45,623 bases of DNA from Candidatus Sysuiplasma jiujiangense (GTDB lineage Archaea; Thermoplasmatota; Thermoplasmata; Sysuiplasmatales; Sysuiplasmataceae): contig JAHEAD010000016.1 in NCBI GenBank assembly GCA_019721075.1, forward strand, positions 1 to 45,623, in the 5' to 3' direction. Position 1 is the stretch's first letter; every line of letters begins with the position of its first letter. The position numbers were made by a program, and so were the translations under genes. The notes under the pieces were generated by a model. It was not told where the DNA came from. It ran no database searches and saw only the letters and a list, made by a program, of their open reading frames with translations. Positions 6,081 through 13,912 of the stretch are shown piece by piece.

Positions 6081-8978
6081 TTATGTCTTCTGCAATCCAA
6101 AGAAGACGACGTTCTCGAGGGTATCGCCAGGACTCAATGACCATGCAAGGGAGCTTGTGACTATCCACGATCTGTAATACAGTACGCCGAGAGGCTGGAT
6201 GTTTCCGACCATCAGGTAAAGACTCGAGAATTCCAGGTCCGCCATCCAGTAGTAATAATCCCGAACTGAGGCGTTGAGTTCATTCAGGGCGAGATAGCTG
6301 TAATTCCAGACAGAGTGCAGAATGGACCACTGGTGCGGATTCGTTGACGAATTGAAACCGGTTCCCGGATAGACACCGAAGGGATACATGTCCAGCGCAA
6401 AAGGCGAAGCGAAAGTTGCAGCATAATCAGATGCGTCGGGATAATCTGCGTACCACGCATCCCATGCGATAGGAAGTATGTCGGTCCCGGAAGCAACAGA
6501 TTCATATGTGAACAGGCTTGAAGAAGGCAGATCTTCGAGATATGGCTTGACGGTGCCGTTTGTTGCCTGCTCAATGGCAGGTATCCAGTAGCTCTCGATT
6601 ATCTGATCCTCTACAGACTGCCCGGAAAGATCGAAGATGGGGAATGTCACGTTTCCTTTCCCCTGCGTCCTGTAGGGCGTGTTGTTCCAGTAGTGCTCGG
6701 CGAGCGTCATATTGTAATAGGGAACATACGGATCCGCTGAAACATTGGTTATATTGGATGGATACTCCGAAACACCTCTGGGAATGAAGCCGGTAAGATT
6801 TTCCGCGAAACTGATGCCGTAGGAAGTGTATTCCGAGATGAGCTGCGCCTGATTATATGCATAGGTGAATGCCTTCCTGACGCTCAGATTTCCGAAGAAG
6901 ACGGAAACCGTTCCGATGCCGGGGACGCTGTATTCACTGGAGGCAGGGAAGCTTGCAGTGTAACCTGCTGCTGTCAGCCCGGTCACGTTTATCTGCAGAT
7001 TGTAATTGTAGAAGTTGGTTGCGACCTGCGGCTCGCTGATTGATTTCACAAGTCCTTTCTGTATCAGGTTCACCACTGTTCCGGTGGATGTCGAGGGGAA
7101 GGCACCCTCAGCAAAGTCTGCGGCACCGTTGATGAACTGGAGCTGGGCAACCGACTCCGAGGAGTAGTAGTAGATGGTGACAGAAGGTGGAATCTGCGAA
7201 GCAGGCGGGTAGCCGGGGGTCGATGTATAATACGGGTTGGGTACGAACTGGATGAGCTGACCGGGATTGACCAGTGACACCATGTATGGTCCGGTGCCCA
7301 TTGCGCCGAACTGAATCGCCTGATTCCACTGTGGCGGATTGCCGAACGCCTGGTAGTTGTAATAGTCCTGAGTGGTATTGCCCGGTATGCCTGCACCATG
7401 CTGTGCGGCCCACGAGGCATCCATTATGCTTGCCTCCGTCCCCGTGAGCAGCTGGAGGAAATAAACCGAAGCCCCATAGGAGGTGTAGGTTGTTGCCGCA
7501 TAGCCCTCAGAAAAGGCAGTTGAGGAGGATGTATTGACGCCCGTAAGGAAGTACGCGGCGTTTGTCCCGTTCACAGGAGAAATTCCATAGAGCGAACCGT
7601 TGGTCGTTGGCAGCAGGTGAAATTCGATGGAGGTCGAATTATATGTTATTGCCTTGTCTATCCAGAACGGTGTCAGATTGTACGGGCCGTAAACACTGGC
7701 TCCGGGTATCAGGGCATGTGCCAGGAGCCAGCCGGGATCTCCCGGGTCGTTGGTAAAGAGCAGTGTCCTCATAAATGAGAACCATACATCGTACACCGTA
7801 AGCGGGTTTCCATCTGAAAATTTTATATTCTGCCTGATGTTGAACGTGTAGTTGACATAACTCAGGCCGCTCCTGTTCTGAATGCTGAGCAGCCCATTGG
7901 AAACAGACGGAACCTGTGCTGCAAGAACAGGTATGAAGGAGGCCGGGTTGTTACCCGGAGCAAACTGGACAAGGTTCTGGTATATCTCGAAAACAACCTC
8001 TCCGCTTATTGTATCATATGCAAGGGCAGGATCCATGGTCCTGAATCCTCCCGGTATGTATGCCGCATCCACTATGCCCTTTCTGCTGGAAGTTGCAAGA
8101 GGAGGTATCGCGAATTTTCCAACCGCGACAGTCTGGATATAGGACCATGTCAGGGAGGAGGTAGAACTGTTGGTTGTCGCGTTCATGAGCACATACGTAA
8201 TGCCTGCAGTTTTGTAGGTTACATTAAGGTAATCGGTGCCTATGGAGACATCCGATGAATTCCAGGAGAAACTGTGTCCCGCAGATGAAAAGGAAATGCC
8301 CTGCAGATTCCATCCCGAAGCTGTGGGATAATTGCCGAAGCTGGCGGGCAGAAGCGATGTAACATTTACAAATCCGCCGACACCTATAATCGAAGGCTCA
8401 CCGGACGATACACTCGTATTTGACGCGGAACTTGCAGAGACCGCTATAGATGCGGGATAAAGCTGACTGATGTCTGAGGCGGAGGTGAGAGGGGAGACAA
8501 CTACCGGCAGAAGGCTCGCGGCATTATCTGCGCTTGTTCCGCTGGTTCCATTAACCCGAACGTAGACAAGGTAGTTACCCGGATACGGATAAATGTACTG
8601 TACGGTGCTGCCGCTTCCGCCTGTGAATTTTTCCGATATACCATTACCGAAATTCCACACAGTGGAAGTTATTTTCACACCTGAAACCTTGGCACCAAGA
8701 TAGAAAGTGACAGCAGTTCCCTGAGTGACGATTGAAAAGCTGCTTGAAGGCGTAATAGAAAGCGATGTTTTTTTGTGGTTTACAAGGACTATGTAGGCCG
8801 ACACACCGGCAACCAGCAGTATGACCACTACTGCAACCGCAATCAGCGCTCCCTTTCTTCCCTTATTCAATCTGGGATTCAATGCGGAAGCTGACGGGCT
8901 TTCTCCCCCTGGCACAGGTTTTCCGGCGGCTGCCATCAAAAAAACAGATGCCAGCCGATAACGCGTGCGATTCATCAT
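6081..8978 (-). CDS. Membrane-anchored peptide/nickel-type ABC substrate-binding protein (SBP_bac_5) with PKD-like domain
   Basis: About 965 residues, much longer than the usual 500-600. The order is a short cytoplasmic tail, one membrane helix (about 43-65, GALIAVAVVVILLVAGVSAY), a PKD-like beta domain (about 72-150, with WNFGNG and a PGNYLVYVRVNG strand), a linker domain, then a family-5 binding domain from about 305 (GFRTMDPALAYDTISG, FNIRQNIKFSDGNPLTVYDVWFSF). It has many N-x-S/T sequons, as expected for a glycosylated surface protein. The start may be ATG 8978 or 8975, about 32-35 nt after a TATA box, or ATG 8936; none has a strong Shine-Dalgarno sequence. No permease or ATPase gene is nearby. 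It probably captures peptides or oligosaccharides at the cell surface. Confidence 0.88.
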   Translation of the reverse strand: MMNRTRYRLASVFLMAAAGKPVPGGESPSASALNPRLNKGRKGALIAVAVVVILLVAGVSAYIVLVNHKKTSLSITPSSSFSIVTQGTAVTFYLGAKVSGVKITSTVWNFGNGISEKFTGGSGSTVQYIYPYPGNYLVYVRVNGTSGTSADNAASLLPVVVSPLTSASDISQLYPASIAVSASSASNTSVSSGEPSIIGVGGFVNVTSLLPASFGNYPTASGWNLQGISFSSAGHSFSWNSSDVSIGTDYLNVTYKTAGITYVLMNATTNSSTSSLTWSYIQTVAVGKFAIPPLATSSRKGIVDAAYIPGGFRTMDPALAYDTISGEVVFEIYQNLVQFAPGNNPASFIPVLAAQVPSVSNGLLSIQNRSGLSYVNYTFNIRQNIKFSDGNPLTVYDVWFSFMRTLLFTNDPGDPGWLLAHALIPGASVYGPYNLTPFWIDKAITYNSTSIEFHLLPTTNGSLYGISPVNGTNAAYFLTGVNTSSSTAFSEGYAATTYTSYGASVYFLQLLTGTEASIMDASWAAQHGAGIPGNTTQDYYNYQAFGNPPQWNQAIQFGAMGTGPYMVSLVNPGQLIQFVPNPYYTSTPGYPPASQIPPSVTIYYYSSESVAQLQFINGAADFAEGAFPSTSTGTVVNLIQKGLVKSISEPQVATNFYNYNLQINVTGLTAAGYTASFPASSEYSVPGIGTVSVFFGNLSVRKAFTYAYNQAQLISEYTSYGISFAENLTGFIPRGVSEYPSNITNVSADPYVPYYNMTLAEHYWNNTPYRTQGKGNVTFPIFDLSGQSVEDQIIESYWIPAIEQATNGTVKPYLEDLPSSSLFTYESVASGTDILPIAWDAWYADYPDASDYAATFASPFALDMYPFGVYPGTGFNSSTNPHQWSILHSVWNYSYLALNELNASVRDYYYWMADLEFSSLYLMVGNIQPLGVLYYRSWIVTSSLAWSLSPGDTLENVVFFGLQKT

Positions 8979-9005
8979 TTGGAACAAACCTGGATGTGTC
9001 TTACC

Positions 9006-9016
9006 ATATTTAAAAG
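9006..9016 (-). promoter_or_regulatory. TATA box for the binding-protein gene
   Basis: CTTTTAAATAT on the minus strand, about 33 nt before the ATG at 8978. This predicts a very short leader. Confidence 0.55.
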
Positions 9017-9208
9017 CTATGCTAATTATTGTCTGGGAGACGCTCAACAGCAGTTTCATGGCAGTCCATAGCACTCGACCCAGAACTTCGCGAATTTCAG
9101 TGATTGCACGCCTTCAGCCACGGGCCGACACGTCACGGACTAACGATGTATGGTTCCGTCAAACGTCGTATTAATTTAAATTTCAGGACCCTGCTAATTC
9201 GTCACAAG

Positions 9209-9218
9209 GTATTTATAC
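9209..9218 (+). promoter_or_regulatory. TATA box for the ilv operon
   Basis: GTATTTATAC. The expected transcription start is near 9238, four bases before the ATG of the putative leader peptide and about 120 nt before ilvB. A second AT-rich palindrome, AATTTAAATT (about 9174-9183), lies upstream and could be an operator or alternative promoter element. Confidence 0.6.
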
Positions 9219-9241
9219 AAAGCGTTCTCTGCGACGGAAAG

Positions 9242-9316
9242 ATGAAAGTCAGAAGTGCCGCGTGTGAAACAGCTGTCCCTATTTCTGCAGCATTGTTGCA
9301 CTTCATTATTGCCTGA
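9242..9316 (+). CDS. Putative 24-residue leader peptide of the ilv operon
   Basis: The ATG at 9242 lies where the transcript is predicted to begin and is preceded by GGAAAG. The 24 codons end with TGA at 9314-9316. Seven residues are branched-chain (2 Val, 3 Ile, 2 Leu), concentrated at the end as ALLHFIIA. The Leu and Ile there use TTG TTG and ATT ATT, codons rarely seen in ilvB itself. The stop lies inside the first of two CCTGAA copies that can pair with the ilvB ribosome binding site region. This resembles ilv leader peptides of bacteria, but chance is possible because the peptide is short. Confidence 0.35.
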   Translation: MKVRSAACETAVPISAALLHFIIA

Positions 9317-9351
9317 ACCTGAACCTTCTGCCGGTTTAGCGTTTCAGGGAG
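9312..9351 (+). promoter_or_regulatory. Hairpin that could mask the ilvB ribosome binding site
   Basis: CCTGAA occurs twice in tandem (9312-9317 and 9318-9323) and is complementary to TTCAGG at 9343-9348, which overlaps the Shine-Dalgarno GGGAG (9347-9351) of ilvB. An inner AACC/GGTT pair (9322-9325 with 9333-9336) fits when the first copy is used. The stem is only 6 bp, so stability is moderate. A ribosome stopping at 9316 would cover both copies. Confidence 0.35.
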
Positions 9352-9359
9352 TTGGTAGT

Positions 9360-11066
9360 ATGAAAGGAGCAAAAGTTCTAGTAAACACAATGTCGGAACA
9401 CGGCGTTAAGACGATATTCGGCATACCGGGAGGTGCAAACCTTCCCATCTACGATGAGCTGATGGGCAGCACGATCAGGAGCATACTCACGAGACATGAG
9501 GGAGGTGCAGCGCATATGGCAGACGGCTATGCAAGGATAAGCGGCAAACCAGGAGTCTGTCTCGGTACATCCGGTCCGGGCGCCACGAACATGATAACAG
9601 GCGTAGCAACGGCGTTTCTCGACTCCTCACCGATGGTCTGCCTTACGGGTCAGGTTTCGACGAGAATGATGGGCAACGATGCGTTCCAGGAATCTGACAC
9701 ATTCGACATGATGATACCGGTTACAAAGAGCAACTTCAAGATACGCAGGCCGGAGGATATACCCTACATGATCAGCAGGGCATTCGAGGTCGCTGTAAAC
9801 GGAAGATTCGGACCAGTGGCCGTTGACCTTCCGACAGACACCGTTGCCAATGAAATGGCCGGCGACCCCTATATGGCCCCTGTCTCTTTCCCGGCAAAGT
9901 CGGATCTGGCCAACCTGGGGACTGCGGTTGCCATGCTCAACGGAGCCGAAAGGCCCGCGATACTTGTCGGCGGCGGTGCCAAATGGTCAGGGTGCGGCAA
10001 ATCCATAAGCATGCTTGCCGAACTCATCGGTGCCCCGGTCATAACAACGGTAATGGGAAAGGGAGCGGTAGATGAGAGTCACCCCCTCTCGATGGGTACA
10101 GCCGGAATGCACGGAAGGCGATCGTCCGCTGCTGTTCTTGAAGAAGCTGACGTTGTTCTCGCAATAGCCACCAGATTCAGCGACAGGACAACTGGCAGAA
10201 GTTCGGAGTTTCTTCCGAAGGCAGGAATAATCCATGTTGACATCGACACTGCCGAAATCGGGAAGAACGTGACAAACATCGTTGGACTGGCAGGCAACTG
10301 CGACGAAATAGTGGAGATACTGATAAGGACTGTAGACAGAAGGGCAGCATCGAGAGCACTGTGGATCAGGAGGGTTGCGGCAATGAAGTCGTTCTGCCAG
10401 TGCGACTTCAATTACGGTGACACACCTCTCAAGCCGCAGAAAATACTGCATGAGCTGAACAGACTCCTTCCCGAAGATGCCATACTCACCACGGACGTGG
10501 GCCAGCACCAGATGTTTGCGGCACACTTTTTCGAGGCAAGGAACGGCAGAAGGTTCGTCACTTCCGGCGGCCTCGGCACCATGGGGTTTGGTCTGCCGGC
10601 CGCCATCGGCGCAAAGGCGGCGGAGCCCGAAACAAAGACTGTCTGCCTGACCGGTGACGGCGGTTTCCAGATGACCTTCGGAGAATTTTCAACTGCGGTG
10701 GAAAATAACCTGCCTGTATTCGTCATCATCATGAACAACAACAGCCTCGGGATGATAAGGCAGTTCCAGAAACAGTTCTACAGCAATCATATTTTCTGCG
10801 CAGACTACAGGATAAGCCCGGATTTTGTGAAATTTGCAGAGGCGATGGGCGGAGAGGGAGTCGTTGTGGAGAGACCGGGCGAAGTCCGGGAAGCCATAAT
10901 GCGCGGACTTGACAGCGACATACCGTTCGTTGCAGACATGAGGATAGACATCAACGAGGACTGCCTGCCGATGACCCCTCCATGGGCAGGCAAGGGAGGA
11001 ACGATTTACGGAAGATGTAAATGGAAGGATATAAATGACGGCGAAATTGAAAATTTCGGCAGATGA
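9360..11066 (+). CDS. ilvB: Acetolactate synthase, large (catalytic) subunit
   Basis: 568 residues, the family norm. It condenses two pyruvates to 2-acetolactate, or pyruvate with 2-oxobutyrate, using ThDP, Mg2+ and FAD: the first common step to Val, Leu and Ile. The catalytic Glu47 is in LTRHEGGAAHMADGYAR. The ThDP/Mg motif runs from LTGDGGFQMTF to IIMNNNSLGMI. The start ATG at 9360 gives the normal MKGAKVLVNTM N-terminus and has GGGAG 8 nt before it. An upstream in-frame GTG at 9255 would add 35 residues with no family counterpart. It overlaps ilvN by 32 nt and is followed by ilvC. Confidence 0.96.
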   Translation: MKGAKVLVNTMSEHGVKTIFGIPGGANLPIYDELMGSTIRSILTRHEGGAAHMADGYARISGKPGVCLGTSGPGATNMITGVATAFLDSSPMVCLTGQVSTRMMGNDAFQESDTFDMMIPVTKSNFKIRRPEDIPYMISRAFEVAVNGRFGPVAVDLPTDTVANEMAGDPYMAPVSFPAKSDLANLGTAVAMLNGAERPAILVGGGAKWSGCGKSISMLAELIGAPVITTVMGKGAVDESHPLSMGTAGMHGRRSSAAVLEEADVVLAIATRFSDRTTGRSSEFLPKAGIIHVDIDTAEIGKNVTNIVGLAGNCDEIVEILIRTVDRRAASRALWIRRVAAMKSFCQCDFNYGDTPLKPQKILHELNRLLPEDAILTTDVGQHQMFAAHFFEARNGRRFVTSGGLGTMGFGLPAAIGAKAAEPETKTVCLTGDGGFQMTFGEFSTAVENNLPVFVIIMNNNSLGMIRQFQKQFYSNHIFCADYRISPDFVKFAEAMGGEGVVVERPGEVREAIMRGLDSDIPFVADMRIDINEDCLPMTPPWAGKGGTIYGRCKWKDINDGEIENFGR

Positions 11067-11331
11067 TCGGGACGGAGTGCTTCAGCGGATCATAATCGAG
11101 TTCAGCAGAAGGAATATAACCATCGACAGGCTGACTTTCGTACGGCACAGTGACATGGATACCATTGAAGTGCATACGGGAAGGGAGACGGACGCCGCAC
11201 GGATAGCAAAGTCTGTGGGCAGAATAGACGGTGTAAGAGATATCAGGCTGACTGCTGACGGCGGTGACCGGCAGGATGAATACTCCGGCGGAAAGGAAAG
11301 GAAGTTAAATCCGCAGGAAATGCTCGGGTGA
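11035..11331 (+). CDS. ilvN: Acetolactate synthase, small regulatory subunit (ACT domain)
   Basis: 98 residues, about the size of short IlvN forms with a single ACT domain (about 3-75: LKISADDRDGVLQRIIIEFSRRNITIDRL) and no second C-terminal domain. It is expected to bind the catalytic subunit and confer valine feedback control. The ATG at 11035 lies within the last codons of ilvB, so translation is probably coupled. The C-terminal 20 residues are polar and likely disordered. The gene ends in an overlap with the GTG start of ilvC. Confidence 0.88.
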   Translation: MTAKLKISADDRDGVLQRIIIEFSRRNITIDRLTFVRHSDMDTIEVHTGRETDAARIAKSVGRIDGVRDIRLTADGGDRQDEYSGGKERKLNPQEMLG

Positions 11332-12335
11332 ATAATATGGTCAATGCTTTCTATGACAGGGACGCAGACCTGGGTCTGCTCAATGGAAAGAAGGTTGCGG
11401 TTATCGGCTACGGCATCCAGGGAAGGGCACAGGCGCTGAACCTGAGGGACTCAGGTGTTGAAGTGGTCGTGGGACTGAAGAAAAACGGCGAGAGCTGGAA
11501 AACAGCCGAAAAAGACGGTTTCAGACCGCTTGAGGTGCGTGAGGCGGTGAAACGGGCCGACATAATAATGCTGCTGATACCGGACGAAGTGCAGGCCGAT
11601 GTCTACATGAACGACATTGCCATGAATCTGAGCAGGGGAAAGGTACTGGAATTCGCACACGGTTTCAGCATACATTTCCACAGAATTGAACCGCCGGGAG
11701 GCGTAGATGTCATCATGGTTGCGCCCAAAGGCCCAGGAGCGATGGTGAGAAACACATTCCTTGAGGGTTTTGGCACACCATCGCTGGTCGCGGTGGAAAG
11801 GGACTTTTCCGGAAATGCTCTGGGCATTGCGCTTGCGATTGCGAAGGGGATAGGGGCCACGAGAGCCGGCGTCATAAAGACAACTTTCAGGGAGGAAACA
11901 GAGACGGACAACTTCGGTGAACAGGTTGTTCTCTGCGGAGGTGTCGCAGAGCTAATCGGAAAGGCATTCAAGCTGCTTGTTTCTGAAGGGTATCAGCCGG
12001 AAGTGGCTTATTTCGAGGTGCTGCATGAGCTGAAACTCATTGTTGATCTCATTCAGAAAGGGGGCATCGAAAACATGTGGGACAACGTGAGCAATACTGC
12101 CGAATACGGCGGCAGGACGAGAGGCCCGAAGGTAATAGACGAGCACTCAGTGCAGAGCATGAAGGAAATTCTCAACGACATAAGAAACGGATCATTCGCA
12201 GAGGAATGGATGAAGGAGTACTACAGCGAGATGCCGACCCTCAGAAAGCTGAGGGAGGATGCAAAAAAGGAGCAGATAGAGAGCGTCGGCAGCGAGTTGA
12301 GAAGCCTGTTCGTGAAGAAGGAACAGCAGGGCTGA
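11328..12335 (+). CDS. ilvC: Ketol-acid reductoisomerase, class I
   Basis: 335 residues, class I length. It isomerises and reduces acetolactate to dihydroxy-isovalerate (second step of Val/Leu/Ile synthesis). The nucleotide-binding motif is GYGIQGRAQALNL, and the C-terminal knotted domain begins at TETDNFGEQVVLCGG with its metal-binding Asp/Glu. The cofactor loop reads VGLKKNGESWKTAEKDGF. The Glu in this loop might weaken the usual NADPH preference, a guess that needs structural comparison. The start is GTG 11328, overlapping the ilvN stop; an ATG three codons later (11337) is the alternative. A strong hairpin follows the stop. Confidence 0.95.
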   Translation: MNNMVNAFYDRDADLGLLNGKKVAVIGYGIQGRAQALNLRDSGVEVVVGLKKNGESWKTAEKDGFRPLEVREAVKRADIIMLLIPDEVQADVYMNDIAMNLSRGKVLEFAHGFSIHFHRIEPPGGVDVIMVAPKGPGAMVRNTFLEGFGTPSLVAVERDFSGNALGIALAIAKGIGATRAGVIKTTFREETETDNFGEQVVLCGGVAELIGKAFKLLVSEGYQPEVAYFEVLHELKLIVDLIQKGGIENMWDNVSNTAEYGGRTRGPKVIDEHSVQSMKEILNDIRNGSFAEEWMKEYYSEMPTLRKLREDAKKEQIESVGSELRSLFVKKEQQG

Positions 12336-12337
12336 AG

Positions 12338-12377
12338 GCTGTCCGGGACCCGTTCTGTTTGAACCCGGCCGGACAGC
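12338..12377 (+). terminator. Strong stem-loop directly after ilvC
   Basis: GCTGTCCGG (12338-12346) pairs perfectly with CCGGACAGC (12369-12377), with an inner GTTC/GAAC stem. It starts 3 nt after the ilvC stop. No T-run follows, so it may be a processing or stability element separating ilvC from the SDR gene rather than a terminator. Confidence 0.5.
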
Positions 12378-12425
12378 GGCATACCGGAATAAGGCAGGAG
12401 GGAACGCCGAACGTCGAATGGAAGG

Positions 12426-13178
12426 TTGAAGGAGCGGAGGGTTCTCGTCACAGGCGGAAGCGGAACAATCGGGAAGGCAATCGTAAGGGCGCTTGCTGCG
12501 GAAGGAGCTTTTGTTGCAATGGCTTCACGGGCGGGACAGAGGCTCAGAGATGCAAACCAGGAACTCAGGAAGGAGGGACTGGATGTCTTTGCCGTTGTTC
12601 TCGATGTCGAGTCTGCGGAGTCGGTGGGGGAGACGGTACACCTGCTGGACTCACACTGGGGAGGCATCGATGCAATGTTCAACTGCGCAGGGATGGGAAT
12701 GACGGAGTTCAATCCCCGGATTTCCAAAAATGCGCTGCCGTTCTATGCGTACGGGCCGGAAACACTCAGAAAGGCAATGGACGTGAATTACTTCGGCTAT
12801 CTGTCTCTGATGCGGGCGTTCATCCCCTTCTTCCTGGAGCAGCGCAGCGGTATGATTGTGAACGTCAGCATGGACGCTGAAATACTGGCGGTGAGGGGTT
12901 TCGGCCCGGTCTCTCCGACGAGGGCTGCGACGAACACGCTTACTGATATCGCGTCGATGGAACTGCAGGGCACCGGCGTGTCTGTAAATCTTCTCACGCC
13001 CGGCGGATTTATCAGGGGAGGAATGATCCCCTCGGACGCGCAGGAGGAGGATTTCGGGAAGTTTCTGCCCCCGGAGATAATGGCTGAGCCGGCGATATTC
13101 CTTGCGTCCGCCGAAGCCGCGGGACTCAGCGGCGCACACATAGTCGCTTCACGGTTCAAACGCGACGATTACGACTGA
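12426..13178 (+). CDS. Short-chain dehydrogenase/reductase-like protein lacking the catalytic Tyr and Lys
   Basis: 250 residues with an SDR Rossmann fold: VLVTGGSGTIGKAIVRAL at the N-terminus, a Asp in VVLDVESAES, and NCAG near residue 91. Where active enzymes have YxxxK (AYSASKAAL) this protein reads PVSPTRAAT, so Tyr is Val and Lys is Arg, while the preceding NVS keeps the Ser region. It may bind NAD(P) without the normal proton relay. The start is a TTG at 12426, which is GGAAGG-adjacent; no better in-frame start is seen. It lies 90 nt after ilvC on the same strand and may be part of the ilv transcript. A role in branched-chain metabolism is only positional. Confidence 0.83.
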   Translation: MKERRVLVTGGSGTIGKAIVRALAAEGAFVAMASRAGQRLRDANQELRKEGLDVFAVVLDVESAESVGETVHLLDSHWGGIDAMFNCAGMGMTEFNPRISKNALPFYAYGPETLRKAMDVNYFGYLSLMRAFIPFFLEQRSGMIVNVSMDAEILAVRGFGPVSPTRAATNTLTDIASMELQGTGVSVNLLTPGGFIRGGMIPSDAQEEDFGKFLPPEIMAEPAIFLASAEAAGLSGAHIVASRFKRDDYD

Positions 13179-13243
13179 ATGCCGGCGATACCGCATTACT
13201 GAAAAAAGGGTCTTCCTGTCTTTCCGGTTCGGCGGCAATGAAA

Positions 13244-13254
13244 GCATTTATACC
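13244..13254 (+). promoter_or_regulatory. TATA box for the small zinc protein
   Basis: GCATTTATACC. Transcription would start near 13275, giving a leader of roughly 30 nt before the ATG at 13304. Confidence 0.55.
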
Positions 13255-13303
13255 AGAGCAATTGTCTGAATACCATCGGATTGCAAAGGGAACCGGTGAA
13301 ATA

Positions 13304-13456
13304 ATGTCGGATAAAAAGGCTGTCACACTCTACAAATGCTGGTTCTGCGGAAGGGAGTACAGGACCGAGGAGGAAGCGGACAGATGCCACAACGCAGGCT
13401 ACTATCCCATTTTCAGGGACGGAACAAAGAGGAAGAGATCACCCTTCGGTAACTGA
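13304..13456 (+). CDS. 50-residue zinc-finger-like protein
   Basis: The start ATG at 13304 has GGTGA 5 nt upstream and its own TATA box, so the reading from 13238 is too long. The protein contains KCWFCGREYRTEEEADRCHN: a CxxC knuckle followed after 13 residues by Cys-His, a C2-CH arrangement like a compact zinc finger. The tail is basic (RDGTKRKRS), compatible with nucleic-acid or ribosome binding. No named family is recognised. It converges on the nuclease fragment, whose end is 2 nt away. Confidence 0.72.
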   Translation: MSDKKAVTLYKCWFCGREYRTEEEADRCHNAGYYPIFRDGTKRKRSPFGN

Positions 13457-13457
13457 T

Positions 13458-13901
13458 TCACCTCCTGCAGTATACGGAAAATTCGCAATTTCTGCACTTC
13501 CCGAGATCTTCAGTCATTTCGAACGGGCCCGCCCGCATTCTTGCCATAATTTCCATGAGGTATGTTTTTGCTTCCGGATTCCACCGAACGAAAAATTCAC
13601 CGTCGGGGTACACAAGCCTCCCTCCGTCCGTATTCCCCAGATTCTCCTCCACAAGCAGGCAGTATGCGAGGAGCTGGGCCACATCCCATTCACGGGCTGC
13701 GCCGCCGCTCCTGTAGCTCTTATACTCAATAGGCGCATATCTCAGTCCTTTCTTCAGAATCAGGTCAGGCTTGCCGCTAAGGCCGTACCGTCTGGAGACC
13801 AGGACAATCCCCTGCCGGCTCATATCCGATGATTTTATCCGCTCTGTTTTCAGAAATATGAAGAGAGCTGAAGCAAGGAATCCGGCAGCTACAGCCGCCA
13901 C
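13458..13901 (-). CDS. Cas4-like PD-(D/E)XK nuclease, C-terminal part (frame-split)
   Basis: 147 residues from a GTG at 13901. It begins with a membrane helix (AAVAAGFLASALFIFLK), then carries the nuclease core: GKPDLILKKG and IEYKSY (the PD...ExK active site), AQLLAYCLLVEE (Gln/Tyr motif) and a C-terminal CRNCEFSVYC cluster. Cas4/Dna2-type nucleases hold an Fe-S cluster with these three Cys plus one N-terminal Cys, which lies in the separate upstream frame. This half therefore looks incomplete alone. A -1 shift at about 13915 would join the two parts. No cas1, cas2 or CRISPR array is present, so it is probably a housekeeping or unknown membrane nuclease rather than part of CRISPR adaptation. 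Confidence 0.75.
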   Translation of the reverse strand: MAAVAAGFLASALFIFLKTERIKSSDMSRQGIVLVSRRYGLSGKPDLILKKGLRYAPIEYKSYRSGGAAREWDVAQLLAYCLLVEENLGNTDGGRLVYPDGEFFVRWNPEAKTYLMEIMARMRAGPFEMTEDLGKCRNCEFSVYCRR

Positions 13902-13912
13902 CAGCAGAATCT

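Noticed and set aside
9255-9359. A 35-residue N-terminal extension of ilvB from a GTG at 9255
   Set aside because: Family members begin at the MKGAKVLVNTM-type sequence, the ATG at 9360 has a good GGGAG, and the extension has no family counterpart.
11328-12335. NADH-preferring ketol-acid reductoisomerase
   Set aside because: One Glu in the cofactor loop is suggestive, but the rule cannot be applied reliably without alignment and structure.
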